NCBI RefSeq assembly: GCF_035607535.1
Contig: NZ_JAYDZX010000017.1
Location: forward strand, 186,001 to 250,000
DNA: 64,000 nucleotides
Source: Salinimicrobium sp035607535
Lineage (GTDB): Bacteria > Bacteroidota > Bacteroidia > Flavobacteriales > Flavobacteriaceae
Direction of reading: 5' to 3'
Part shown: positions 1 through 10,800 of the stretch, piece by piece
Position numbering within the stretch: the first letter of the stretch is position 1
Layout: the number at the start of each line of letters is the position of its first letter
Made by a program: the position numbers and the translations under genes
The notes under the pieces: model-generated
Told to the model about the DNA's origin: nothing
Databases searched by the model: none
The model's input: only the letters and a program-made list of their open reading frames with translations

Positions 1-52
1 TATTTGTTGCCTTCCACATGCCATTCAAAAAGTTGAAAAATTGTTCCTGTAA
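1..52 (+). CDS. 3' end of a TrkA-like potassium uptake regulator (partial)
   Basis: An open frame runs from base 2 to a TAA at 50-52 and reads ICCLPHAIQKVEKLFL. Its stop overlaps the ATG of trkH by one base (TAATG), the pattern of translationally coupled genes. Cytosolic TrkA normally precedes TrkH in flavobacteria and gates it by NAD(H) binding. With only 16 residues visible, the identity rests mainly on position and on a resemblance to TrkA C-termini, so it is an inference. Confidence 0.5.
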   Translation, partial: ICCLPHAIQKVEKLFL

Positions 53-1548
53 TGCCCAGAGTTAATAAACCCATAATAAGCCATATCATGGGGGTGCTGC
101 TGGTATGTAACGGAGGCTTTATGCTTTCGGCAGCTGCAGTTAGCTTTTACTATGATGACGGAGTGGTAATGGAAATTCTGGCGGCCGCTTTGATTACAAT
201 TGGTGTGGGTTCCTTTGCCATGCTCCTCACCCGGGGGCACAAGAAAGAAGTTAAAAAAAGAGATGGATATCTAATTGTGACCTTTGGTTGGATTTTCATG
301 GCATTGAGTGGTACACTGCCTTATGTGATTAGTGGAAGCATTCCATCCTTTACAAATGCCTTCTTTGAGACCATGTCTGGCTACACGACCACAGGTGCCT
401 CAATTCTAAATGATATAGAATCTGTACCCAAAGGTTTGCTTTTATGGAGGAGTCTTACTCACTGGATAGGCGGTATGGGAATAATTGTCCTCGCAATTGC
501 CATACTACCGCTACTGGGGATTGGAGGAATGCAGTTATTTGCTGCGGAAGCGCCAGGACCAAGTGCAGATAAACTGAAACCCAGAATTACCGATACAGCT
601 AAGAGACTTTGGTTCATATATGTGGGATTAACTTTTGCTGAAACCATTTTACTATACGTTGCCGGAATGGGATTATTTGATGCTGTGAACCACTCCCTTA
701 GTACTTTGTCAACGGGAGGATTTTCTACTAAAAATGCCAGTCTTGCATTCTGGAATGATAACCCGCTGGTGCAGTACATTGTCTGTCTTTTTATGTTCCT
801 GGCAGGAACCAACTTCGTTATTAGCTATTTTGGTTTTAAAGGTAACTTCGGAAAGGTGCTTAGAGACGAGGAGTTCAAATGGTACACTTATTTTGTTGTT
901 GGTTTTACCGTAGTTGCCACTCTCATTATCTTTTTTAAGGCAGATCCTTCTCTCTCTTCCATAGAGCACCCAATGGTTCTGGGAGAATTTGAAAGCGCCT
1001 TAAGGCATGCTTTATTCCAAGTTCTGGCAATCGTTACGACCACCGGATTTGTGACGGCAGATTACACCATGTGGACCACTTTCCTAACGGTTTTCTTCTT
1101 TGGAATCTTCTTCCTGGGAGGTTCTGCGGGCTCTACTGCGGGTGGTGTGAAAGTAATGCGACATGTCATCATGATCAGGAATGGATTGATCGAGTTTAAA
1201 AGAACCCTTCACCCTAATGCCGTTCTTCCTGTTCATTACAACGGAAAGAGCATTAGTAAAAAGATCGTGTTCAATATACTCGGATTTTTTATTCTTTATA
1301 TGCTGTCATTTATTATAGGAGCCGTGGTGCTTGCTGCAATGGGACTGGATTTTGAAACTGCCATTGGAGGGGCTGCTTCTTCTCTCGGAAATATTGGGCC
1401 GGCCTTTGGCGACCTCGGTCCGGTGAATAATTTCGACTCTCTTCCTCCGCAGGGAAAATGGTGGTGTTCTTTTTTAATGTTGATTGGAAGGCTTGAACTT
1501 TTTACCGTGCTGATTCTCCTCACCCCGTTCTTCTGGAGAAACAGATAG
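52..1548 (+). CDS. trkH: TrkH-family potassium uptake channel subunit
   Basis: Integral membrane K+ translocation subunit of 498 residues, the usual TrkH length. Four pore-loop repeats carry the expected selectivity glycines: TTTGAS near residue 112, STGGFST near 223, TTTGFVT near 330 and SSLGNIGPAF near 445, each between hydrophobic helix pairs. TrkH conducts K+ across the inner membrane and depends on a cytosolic TrkA ring, whose gene appears to end one base into this start codon. The alternative KtrB/TrkG assignment is less likely given the length and the TrkA coupling. A long hairpin built on a dispersed 15-bp palindrome lies about 125 bases downstream. Confidence 0.93.
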   Translation: MPRVNKPIISHIMGVLLVCNGGFMLSAAAVSFYYDDGVVMEILAAALITIGVGSFAMLLTRGHKKEVKKRDGYLIVTFGWIFMALSGTLPYVISGSIPSFTNAFFETMSGYTTTGASILNDIESVPKGLLLWRSLTHWIGGMGIIVLAIAILPLLGIGGMQLFAAEAPGPSADKLKPRITDTAKRLWFIYVGLTFAETILLYVAGMGLFDAVNHSLSTLSTGGFSTKNASLAFWNDNPLVQYIVCLFMFLAGTNFVISYFGFKGNFGKVLRDEEFKWYTYFVVGFTVVATLIIFFKADPSLSSIEHPMVLGEFESALRHALFQVLAIVTTTGFVTADYTMWTTFLTVFFFGIFFLGGSAGSTAGGVKVMRHVIMIRNGLIEFKRTLHPNAVLPVHYNGKSISKKIVFNILGFFILYMLSFIIGAVVLAAMGLDFETAIGGAASSLGNIGPAFGDLGPVNNFDSLPPQGKWWCSFLMLIGRLELFTVLILLTPFFWRNR

Positions 1549-1674
1549 TTTTTAGGCGGTAGTCTTTAGTCAATAGTTGGTAGTTTTTGCAACATATAAC
1601 GAGATGGCACGAATTTGCAATCCGTGCAGGTGATGTCAGCATTCAGTACTTAACGTTTTGAATTATAACAAAAA

Positions 1675-1705
1675 TACCTTTCAAAAATGTCATTTTTGAA
1701 AGGTA
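1675..1705. terminator. Perfect hairpin containing the AAAAATGnCATTTTT palindrome
   Basis: Two perfectly complementary 15-base arms (TACCTTTCAAAAATG and its reverse complement) are separated by one T at 1690. It lies between the convergent ends of trkH and the aminotransferase gene, so it could act as a bidirectional terminator. The core 1683-1697 is an exact member of the repeated palindrome family also found inside genes. The central base alone cannot be the loop, so an RNA hairpin would have to open several base pairs. Confidence 0.6.
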
Positions 1706-1763
1706 CTTTAAAAGGGTTTTACCCCCTTGATTCTAAAAAAGTACAAATAACTTCATTCAGAAA

Positions 1764-2954
1764 TTACTGTTCAGAAATTGCATTTTTGATCCGCTTCATA
1801 ACTTCTTCTATTTCAGATTCACTGGCAGCATAAGATAGTCGGATGCATTTTGGGCTTCCGAAGGCATCTCCCGTAACTGTTGCCACAAGAGCTTTTTCAA
1901 GGAGAAACATTGAAAAATCTGTAGCATCTTTTATTTCATAGCCATTGATGGTTTTTCCGAAGAAGTGTGAAACATCGGGAAATACGTAAAAGGCACCCTC
2001 GGGTTCTGTAATAGCAAATCCTTCGATATCTGAGAGTAGGTCGATGATAAGTTTCCTCCGGCTCTTGAACCGGTCGATCATATATTGGATCTTGCTAACC
2101 GGTGCTTCAAGAGCTGTAATGACGGCGCGCTGGGCAATACAATTAGCTCCACTGGTGATCTGGCCCTGCATTTTATTACATGCTCTTGCAATTTCTGCAG
2201 GTGCACCTATGTAGCCTATACGCCAGCCTGTCATTGCAAATGCTTTTGAAACTCCGTTAACAGTTACCACACGATCATACATGTCTTCGAACTGTGCCAT
2301 TGAAGCATGTTCTCCAACAAAATTTATATGTTCGTAGATCTCATCGCTTACCACAATAACCTGTGGATGCTTTACCAGAACATCTGCCAGGGCTCGTAAT
2401 TCTTCTTTGCTATAGACCATTCCGCTGGGATTGGAAGGGGAGCTGTACCAGAGCATTTTTGTTTTGGGAGTAATAGCAGCTTCTAATTGTTCGGGTGTCA
2501 TTTTAAAATCTGATTCTACCGAAGTTGGTACTTCAACGGGTACACCTTCGGCCAACTTCACAATTTCAGCATAACTCACCCAGTAAGGGCAGGGGAGGAT
2601 CACCTCGTCTCCGGGATTTAGCATTACCATTGCCACGTTAGCAAGGGATTGTTTTGCCCCTGTTGAAACTACTATTTGAGAGCGATCATACGTAAGATCA
2701 TTGTCTCTTTTGAACTTCTGAATGATCGCATCTTTTAACTCCACATATCCATCTACGGGTGTGTAAGAGTTGTAATTATCATTAATGGCCTGGATTGCGG
2801 CTTCCTTAATGAAGTCCGGAGTGTTGAAGTCGGGTTCTCCCAGGCTTAATCCGATAATGTCTTTTCCTTCTGCCTTTAATTCCCTTGTCTTGGCAGCCAT
2901 GGCCAAAGTTTGGGAGGTAGACATGTTATTAATACGGTCAGATAGTTGATACAT
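1764..2954 (-). CDS. Class I/II pyridoxal-phosphate aminotransferase (aspartate aminotransferase type)
   Basis: A cytosolic fold-type I aminotransferase of 396 residues, close to the size of bacterial AspC/AspB subgroup Ib enzymes. Visible signatures are the N-terminal substrate-loop region (LSLGEPDFNTP), YSSPSNPSG, SDEIYEH, the PLP lysine in VSKAFAMTGWRIGY near residue 237, and a C-terminal CIRLSYA with the carboxylate-binding arginine. It probably transfers the amino group between aspartate and 2-oxoglutarate; exact substrate range cannot be read from sequence. The gene starts 17 bases after the desaturase stop on the same strand, so the two are probably cotranscribed. Confidence 0.9.
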   Translation of the reverse strand: MYQLSDRINNMSTSQTLAMAAKTRELKAEGKDIIGLSLGEPDFNTPDFIKEAAIQAINDNYNSYTPVDGYVELKDAIIQKFKRDNDLTYDRSQIVVSTGAKQSLANVAMVMLNPGDEVILPCPYWVSYAEIVKLAEGVPVEVPTSVESDFKMTPEQLEAAITPKTKMLWYSSPSNPSGMVYSKEELRALADVLVKHPQVIVVSDEIYEHINFVGEHASMAQFEDMYDRVVTVNGVSKAFAMTGWRIGYIGAPAEIARACNKMQGQITSGANCIAQRAVITALEAPVSKIQYMIDRFKSRRKLIIDLLSDIEGFAITEPEGAFYVFPDVSHFFGKTINGYEIKDATDFSMFLLEKALVATVTGDAFGSPKCIRLSYAASESEIEEVMKRIKNAISEQ

Positions 2955-2971
2955 GTAAAAAAGGTTGATGT

Positions 2972-4072
2972 TTATGCTGAAACGGCAGGCTTCATTCCCA
3001 TCTCCCGGAGGTGACGAAAATGTGCAGCGATGGCTGCCCTTGTGGTTTTATATTCATTATAAGGTAGCTGGCATTCTTTGGCTGTTTCTTTTACGATTTT
3101 TGACAGCTTACTATAGTGAATGTGGCTAATGTTAGGAAATATATGATGTTCCACCTGATGATTGAGTCCGCCGGTGAACCAGTTAACGATTTTGTTCCTG
3201 GTTGAGAAATTTACTGTTGTAAAGAGCTGGTGGATGGCCCAGGTGTTCCTAATTGAACCCGTATTGTCGGGCAACGGCATATCTGTTTTCTCCACAACGT
3301 GAGCCAGCTGAAATACCACACTTAGGATTAAACCGGCAGTATAATGCATGATAAAAAATCCTATAAGTATTTTCCACCATGCTATGGAAAGGATCAGCAT
3401 AGGGATCACGATCCAGATCGAAACGTAAATTAATTTTGTTATTGCTAAGATGCTCCACTGCTTTACAGGATTAGGCATTTTACCGTATGATAATTGCCTG
3501 GAGAGATATCTCTTAGTTTGCTTGAAATCTGTAGTCAATGCCCAGTTGAAGGTAAGAAGTCCGTAAAGGAAAATTGAGTAGTAATGCTGAAATCTGTGAA
3601 AGCGATGCCATTTTGCATGTCTGCTGAATCTTATTATCCTTCCGGCATCAAGATCCTCATCGTGGCCGTGAATGTTCGTGTAGGTGTGGTGCAAAACATT
3701 GTGCTGCACCTGCCAGTTATAGACATTGCCTGCCAAAATGTATATGGTACTTCCCATCAATTTATTGACCCACTTTTTTGAGGAATAAGAGCCGTGATTT
3801 CCATCGTGCATAATGTTCATTCCTACTCCTGCCATTCCTGTTCCCATTACAATAGTGAGAAGCAACATCCACCATTGAGAAATATCCAGGGTGAGAATCA
3901 AGAAATATGGGGTGAGGAAGAGGGAAAACATGACTATTGCTTTGAGATGCAACTTCCAGTTCCCTGTCCTTTGAAGGTTGTTTTCTTTAAAATAAGTATT
4001 TACCCTACTGTTCAGGGTTCTAAAAAATTTTGCGGAATCTGTCCGCGAAAAACGTACTGTGGGTGTATTCAT
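2972..4072 (-). CDS. Membrane fatty acid desaturase (acyl-CoA / front-end type)
   Basis: A 366-residue membrane di-iron desaturase. The three histidine boxes are clear: HDGNH at 89-93, HNVLHH at 124-129 (followed by HGHDED) and QVEHH at 306-310. The Q in the third box is typical of front-end desaturases and related linoleoyl-CoA desaturases, but there is no fused cytochrome b5 domain. Hydrophobic segments lie at about 45-85, 105-120, 165-180 and 210-255. It would insert double bonds in membrane lipids, with electrons from a separate ferredoxin or cytochrome. First gene of a two-gene operon; an exact -7 box lies 19 bases upstream. Confidence 0.88.
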   Translation of the reverse strand: MNTPTVRFSRTDSAKFFRTLNSRVNTYFKENNLQRTGNWKLHLKAIVMFSLFLTPYFLILTLDISQWWMLLLTIVMGTGMAGVGMNIMHDGNHGSYSSKKWVNKLMGSTIYILAGNVYNWQVQHNVLHHTYTNIHGHDEDLDAGRIIRFSRHAKWHRFHRFQHYYSIFLYGLLTFNWALTTDFKQTKRYLSRQLSYGKMPNPVKQWSILAITKLIYVSIWIVIPMLILSIAWWKILIGFFIMHYTAGLILSVVFQLAHVVEKTDMPLPDNTGSIRNTWAIHQLFTTVNFSTRNKIVNWFTGGLNHQVEHHIFPNISHIHYSKLSKIVKETAKECQLPYNEYKTTRAAIAAHFRHLREMGMKPAVSA

Positions 4073-4090
4073 TAAATCATATATAATTTA

Positions 4091-4098
4091 CAAAGGTA
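4091..4098 (-). promoter_or_regulatory. Bacteroidota -7 box for the desaturase operon
   Basis: On the minus strand this reads TACCTTTG, an exact TAnnTTTG match, predicting a transcript start near 4087 and a leader of about 15 bases. No convincing TTG -33 element is seen at the normal spacing. Confidence 0.55.
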
Positions 4099-4154
4099 TA
4101 AGATAATAATTCTTTGAGAGTATACCGGCTCACAATTAACTGCTTTAAATTATT

Positions 4155-4162
4155 TACTTTTG
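4155..4162 (+). promoter_or_regulatory. Bacteroidota -7 box for rsmG
   Basis: TACTTTTG, an exact TAnnTTTG match, 16 bases before the TTG start codon of rsmG. This predicts a very short leader of about 13 bases. It is divergent from the desaturase promoter, with about 55 bases between the two boxes. Confidence 0.55.
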
Positions 4163-4178
4163 CGGAAAAATAAGAAGT

Positions 4179-4808
4179 TTGGAACTCATCGAAAAATATT
4201 TTCCCGATCTCACTGAGGATCAAAAAAATAAATTCTCTAACCTGCAGGATCTTTACGAAGATTGGAATTTAAAGATCAATGTGGTGTCCAGAAAGGATAT
4301 TGATGAGCTTTATCTTCGACACGTGCTGCATTCTTTGGGAATTGCTAAAGTTCAGCGCTTTTTGCCTGGAGCATCAATCCTGGACGTGGGTACCGGTGGA
4401 GGTTTCCCCGGAATTCCCTTAGCCATTCTTCATCCCGAAACAAATTTCCACCTGGTAGACAGCATTGGAAAAAAAATTAAGGTGGTAAATGAAGTTGTAG
4501 AAGGATTAGGTTTAAAGAATGTTCACACAACGAATGCCAGGGTTGAGGAAGTGCCGGGGCATTACGACTTTATAGTGAGTCGGGCTGTAGCTGTGATGCC
4601 CACATTTGTTCACTGGATCAAAGGCAAAATTGCCAAAGAAAGCCGACATGAATTAAAAAACGGAATTTTGTACTTAAAAGGCGGAGATCTTTCTAAGGAA
4701 CTCTCCGAATATCGAAATGCTGTTATTTATGACCTTCCTGATTATTTTGCAGAGGACTTTTTCGAAACAAAAAAGGTAGTTTACCTTCCGCTGAAGTACA
4801 AAAAATAA
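4179..4808 (+). CDS. rsmG: 16S rRNA (guanine-527 N7) methyltransferase RsmG
   Basis: A cytosolic SAM-dependent methyltransferase of 209 residues, the normal length of RsmG (GidB), which makes m7G527 in 16S rRNA. The SAM-binding loop DVGTGGGFPGIPLAI lies near residues 70-84, followed by the acidic LVDS strand end and the VSRAV motif near 131. The start codon is TTG; the next in-frame ATG is far downstream and would remove most of the protein, and the N-terminus MELIEKYFPDL fits the family, so TTG is preferred. Loss of RsmG typically gives low-level streptomycin resistance. Confidence 0.95.
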   Translation: MELIEKYFPDLTEDQKNKFSNLQDLYEDWNLKINVVSRKDIDELYLRHVLHSLGIAKVQRFLPGASILDVGTGGGFPGIPLAILHPETNFHLVDSIGKKIKVVNEVVEGLGLKNVHTTNARVEEVPGHYDFIVSRAVAVMPTFVHWIKGKIAKESRHELKNGILYLKGGDLSKELSEYRNAVIYDLPDYFAEDFFETKKVVYLPLKYKK

Positions 4809-4811
4809 TAA

Positions 4812-4837
4812 GGCCCAAAAACGTCGTTTTTGAGCCC
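4812..4837. terminator. Bidirectional terminator hairpin, CG variant of the palindrome
   Basis: GGCCCAAAAACG-T-CGTTTTTGAGCC lies between the convergent stops of rsmG and the giant surface protein gene. The arms pair except for one position. The core AAAAACGtCGTTTTT is the repeated AAAAATGnCATTTTT palindrome with both half-sites changed together (TG/CA to CG/CG), so symmetry is kept. Confidence 0.65.
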
Positions 4838-4858
4838 TATTTCTTAATCGTTAAGAAA

Positions 4859-7800
4859 TCAGTCTACCAGGAATTTTAGTGCCTGGGTAGAATCTTCAGT
4901 ATAAACTCTAAGGATATACATTCCTGCGGCCGGAAGATCTACTGGAAGTTCAATAACAGTCTTTACCTGAATATTCCTATACGTGTAGATCTCCTGACCT
5001 AATGAGCTATACAGAACCGCTTTTTTGACAGGTGACAATTCAGGATTTTTTATAACGACCTCTTTATCCTTTGAAGAATATAGTAATTCTAAACCTGGAG
5101 GAGTTGGAAGAGGTTGTTCAGGTTTATCTATTACAATCACACCATCGCCATCACCATCACCATTATCCAGATCACCCTCGCCATCTCCCGGATCTTCAGG
5201 GTCTTCCTTGTTGCTAAAAACTATGGCGTATCGCTCGTGAAGATTGCCCTTCTCTACTTTTGCAGTAAAATCTGACTCCTGTAGGTTGTGGTAAGTGTCT
5301 TTCTCTATATCCTTAACATAAATAGGAAAATTAGTATCTACATTTTCCAGGCCGTCAATAGTGATTATAAATTTTCCACCTTCGGCTGTTTTTATTCCTA
5401 AGGGCAGGATGCGCTCCAGATTAAAATCAGGTACTCCCTGGATAACGAGCTCAGACTTACCCATTAACCAGTACATATCTTCTTTGTTATTGTCAATTAA
5501 TGGCGCGTCAAAACCGAGATCAAATCCATTCGTTGATCGATTGTCGGCTGTTACCAGTATTTGTCTGTGATAACCTGCAGGAGATTTAAATTTTAGCCAA
5601 ATCTTTCTTTGTTGTTCAACCTTATTTTCTGAAGAAGTAGATGTGTTTAAAGTTTTTTTATTGGCAGAGAAAAATATGACCTGATCCTGCCCATTGGATT
5701 TATCTATTCCTTCACGTTTATAGATCCTTTGAGAATTTTTAAATTTAATGGTGTTTCCACCCGTGGTTTCTACTCCTGATCCAGTATAAGCCGTCACAGT
5801 ATTAACAAAAAAGGCCTGGCCAACAGGAATGTAATCCCCTGGTCTTCTACTTCCGGTTCTAGAAGGATCACTGTTATCAATCCTACTGTCGACTGAGGAG
5901 GCGGGTTCTACAGAACCAGATATGTTGAGAACCGCATACCCTCCGATATAATGTTCAAGATAGTGATCGGTTTTGGCAAAGTGGTCCCAAAAATAAAGGC
6001 TTCCGTTGAATGAGCTGCTTGAAGGATCGTTGGTGATATTATCCCATATAAAACTGTCTGCATCTATGGCGGAAGGGTAAGGGTTACCTACCAAATAATT
6101 TTCACCTTCAGAGGTCTGATTAATAGGTAATTCAATGGTCCCATTGTTAGGTAGTCCAACAAAGGTGTAGTTCTGTAGGTCATCATTGCTGGCATACCCG
6201 GATGTCCCTTTCATGCTATATCCCTCACCTACTTTTAAGGTTCCGGTACTTCCAATATGATTCCAGGAGAAATAATTGTTTGCAGTACCATGAAATTTAT
6301 GAAGCCAGTAATTACTCACTCGCCGGGGATTGGTATAGGGACCATCGGCAAAGTGATACTGATTACCAAAGCTTAGATCTCTGAAAGTGGTTATTGTGCC
6401 ATCTTTCATAACTCCTTTTATGCTATACGCAGCATTAAAACCAGGGCTTACTGGAGAGGTCCAGTAGTTGTAGTTGTAACTGCTAGCCGTTCCCTGTTGA
6501 TCCCTCTCAAGGTAACCGGTACTTGTAGATGCTAGAAGACTGCCTTCGCTTTGTAGGAGTTGAGATTCCCCAACCAGGTCAATTACTCCCATTAGCTTTA
6601 AATAGTGAGTGACGGTAAGACTCTGGCCTGAATTCAATTCATTCTGGGGACCCGATGGATTACTAATCGTCAATCTTCCCGCTTCAGACCTCAAACCTAG
6701 AACAGTGATATCTTTGGCCTGAGAAGTAATATTATGATTAGTAACTACGATATTCCAGTCGATAAAGGTATTTCCATCCACTCCTATACTGTTCGGATGG
6801 TCCCAAACGGCTGGACGCAGCCATGTGTCATCTGCAGTCCATGCTCCATTTTTTGCTGAGATATAGGGAAGAGGAGCAGTATTTTGCTGAAGGGTGGTAA
6901 TATTTACCATTTTCCCGTGGTAGGCATTTGGTCCTTTATCTATAGTTGTTCCATTTGTAATTTCACTTACAATAAGAGGATAATAAGCCAATATGTCCTG
7001 TGAATAATCAAGAGGGCCTGGAGCTGCCAATGGCAAAGCGGTCCCTTCCAAAGGATTACTTCCAATTTTCAATCTCTGGTTCATTAAAAACCTTACCTGG
7101 TTCTTTGTCAATGCCTTATTCCACAGTCTAACCTCCTCGATCCAGCCGTGGAAATAATTCTCAGGTACAGAAGTGCTGGAATTATAAGAGGCACCGATGA
7201 TAAAAGGTAAAGTGGAGGTGGAAGGTGCGCCTGGCGTATCTGTTGAAACTTTTATACCATCCACATAAAGACCTGCATCAGGACCGCCTATTATTACTGA
7301 AATATGATACCACCTGTCTGTGCCAATCTGGTAATTAGAAGAGACCTCACCTCCGTTCCATCGGAACTTAGGTATATTATTATCTACTACAAGTGCAAAA
7401 CCTTTGGTAGGATCGGAAAGGTCTGTTTCTGACATTACCGTTTTTACACCGGCAGTTTTTTGAGCACTCTGTTTCACCCATGCCTCTAGCGTAAAGGCAC
7501 TCGGCAGGTCGAATTTATCTCCCACTACCACATGATCATTAATTCCATCAAAATCTAGTGTGCTACAACTACTGAAGGATACCTTCACATCATCAGTGGT
7601 CCCGCAAGGTACCGTCCACCTTAGAGTGTAGGTTCCCACATTTCCGGTGAACCTGCTATTAGGATCATTTACATTTTCAATTGTCCCTCCCGCTGGTCCA
7701 TTTACGATACTCCAGGTTCCCTGGGGAGCTGGCTCTCCATCTTCTACAACAGGTTCGAAAACAGCAGCTAGAGAGGTGCTTAAATTTCCGCATTCCAGAA

Positions 7801-10800
7801 CTTGATCTGGACCTGCGTTTGCCAAAAGCTCGGCTGGTTCTCCTATAAGTACATCTAAGGAAATTTCACAGCCGTTGGCATCCAAAACCTTGACAGTATA
7901 GGTTCCTGCAGTTAAATTGGTGGCTGTAGCAGTAGTTTGACCAATGTTCTCCCAGCTATAGATATATTGTCCTGAGCTTCCTGGGGTTCCCCCTGATGCA
8001 ATTACTGTAGCTTCACCGTTATCACCTCCAAAACAGGTTACATCTGTTGAATTTACAAGTTCGAGGCTTAGTGGGTTCTCAGGTTGTGTTATTTCTACCT
8101 GACGACTTGGAAAAACTGTACCTTCTGTATCTATTACCTCCACAGTATAGAGTCCTGCAGGAAGTCCATTAAAAATGTTTTCTGATTGATAGGGTCGCAC
8201 CACATTTCCTTCAGAGTTCTTTACCCTAAATTGATAAGCTGGTTGACCCCCAGATGCTCGTGAGGTTATAGTTCCGTTAGAAGCTCCAAAGCATAGTAAC
8301 TCGTTAGCAAATGCAACTGCATAGAGAGGTGAAACGACCGTAGCTTCATTGTTCGTCGAAAAACATTTAGGAGTACTTCCGTTGCCATTTCCATTGCCAT
8401 TACCATTAGTGCTGTCGGTCGTACCACATTCCCTTTGGATGTTATTCTGGAATGTAAGATAGATACCTTCAATTTTCACTATGTCTCCGCAGGTGTAATC
8501 TATTTGGAAAGTCTGCGCCACCTGGGGAATTGCAGCTTTATTAAAGAAACAATCCTTTACCTTGTACGTCTGAGTGGTATTGTCTTCAAGATTCTGAACT
8601 GAGTAAATTAGCTCAATTTGTAAAGAGTATCTTGTGGCGTTAGTGGGGAAATTAATATAAATATATTTCTCATCTGTCGTATCACAATTTTCTGAAGTAA
8701 TCTTATTCTTGTTCTTATCTCCAATAAAATAATTGTCCAATCCAAGATCATTTGAACCACAATCATTTGCAAAGCAACCTCCCACGTACTGTATAACTGT
8801 ATGTTCAAATTCTCTACCTTTTGAATCCCGAATAGTAAGTGTAATTATCTTATCTCCAATTGTCTCATATTCTACCTTGTGACGACCTTTGCCCACGGCT
8901 GTGGAGGGTGAAGCGCCTTCGCCGAAATTCCATTCATAGGTATATCCCGGGGTGCCACCTATGGCACCTCCATTTTCAACTTCAAAGTATGACGTCCTGA
9001 TTATATCATCTCCTTCGCAAACTGAAATAGGGAGAATGTACCCTACTAAGGAATCAATAACCTCAACTACTCCCGTCGCAGTACAACCGTTCCCATCGGT
9101 AACAGTTACGGTGTAAGTACCTGCAGTCAGGTTTTGTGCTGTCTGTCCCGTTTGCCCGTTCGACCACGAAAAACTGTAGTTGGGGGTTCCTCCAGTAACC
9201 TGTGCAGTAGCCGTTCCTGTGGCAGAACCATACAACGTGGTTTCAGTAGTTAAAAATCCTGAAACGATCAACTCCTCTGGTTGAGATATTGAAAAGGATC
9301 TTTCTTTAGAACATCCATTGCTGTCGGTAACGACGACAGAATGTGTGCCTGGAGCCAGTCCTGTTGCTTGCTGAGTAGTTTGTCCGTTACTCCAGGAATA
9401 TGTATAACTTCCGGTACCTCCCGTAGCCTGTACCGTTGCAGTTCCGTTATTTTGCTGATAGCATCCTGCAGTTGTGGTAACAGATTGGATATCCACAAAA
9501 GTGTCCGGCTCCTCAATGACCACATTTATTGTTTCAGTCTCGCAGCCATTAGCGTCGAAAGCTTTAACAGAGTAAGTTCCAGCCGGAAGATCTGTTTTAG
9601 TGTCACCTGCTCCAAGACTACCCCAGTCATAGGTATAAGGAGCAACTCCACCTGATGCGGCAACTGTAATTGATCCTGTTGCAAACCCATTACACAGAAC
9701 ATCCTGTACATCTACGGTTGCAATACCTACAGGATCAATTGTGATATTTTGTGTCACCTCACTTGAATTACCTGCAGCATCTGTAAATGTCCAGGTAATA
9801 GAACCGGATGTGGTAAAGGTATTAGAACCGGAGTAAGTTGCAGTGATTACATTGTCACAGTTATCCAAGGCCGTCGGTATTTCAAAAGTGTACTCACAGC
9901 CCCAAAATATATCTTCAAGTTGAGGAGGTACAGGAGGTTCATTATCTTCAACAACTACAGTCTGAATTACAGGTGTTGCAGCGTTTCCGTTGTTATCAGT
10001 AACAGTCCATTCAATTGTGGTTGTTCCTACAGGATAGGAAGAATTCAATGCCTCGCCGTCACTTCTTATGCCCTGAGGATTCCCTACTCCGCAATTGTCT
10101 GTAGCAGTAGCTTGAACTCCTGAAACTCCGGCATAACATTGTCCACTAATATTGGAAATAGTTATGTCTGCACCTGCAGTGATGACTGGTTTCTCGTCGT
10201 CTTCTACGTTAACGGTAAGAGATTCTGGAGTTGTATTTCCGGCAGCATCCGTCACAATGTAGTTTATTGTAGTTGTCCCGAGGTTAAAGGTGTGAGTTCC
10301 TACCTGATTTGTTCCTGATGCTGTAGTAGCTCCACTCATACTCCAGCTAAGACTGCTTCCGCTACAATTGTCGCTGATAGAAGCATTTGGAATGGCGATG
10401 GAAGCTGTACAGGCTCCAGCATCTGTGGTCTTTAAAATAGCATTTCCGAGGGTAATCTCCGGAGCTTCATCGTCTTCTATAGTAACTGTAAGAGATCCTG
10501 GAGTTGTATTTCCGGCAGCATCCGTCACAATGTAGTTTATTGTAGTTGTCCCGAGGTTAAAGGTGTGAGTTCCTACCTGATTTGTTCCTGATGCTGTAGT
10601 AGCTCCACTCATACTCCAGCTAAGACTGCTTCCGCTACAATTGTCGCTGATAGAAGCATTTGGAATGGCGATGGAAGCTGTACAGGCTCCAGCATCTGTG
10701 GTCTTTAAAATAGCATTTCCGAGGGTAATCTCCGGAGCTTCATCGTCTTCTATAGTAACTGTAAGAGATCCTGGAGTTGTATTTCCGGCAGCATCCGTCA

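Noticed and set aside
1675..1705. Palindrome family as ordinary rho-independent terminators only
   Set aside because: Three exact copies lie inside coding sequences and one over a start codon, so termination cannot explain all of them.
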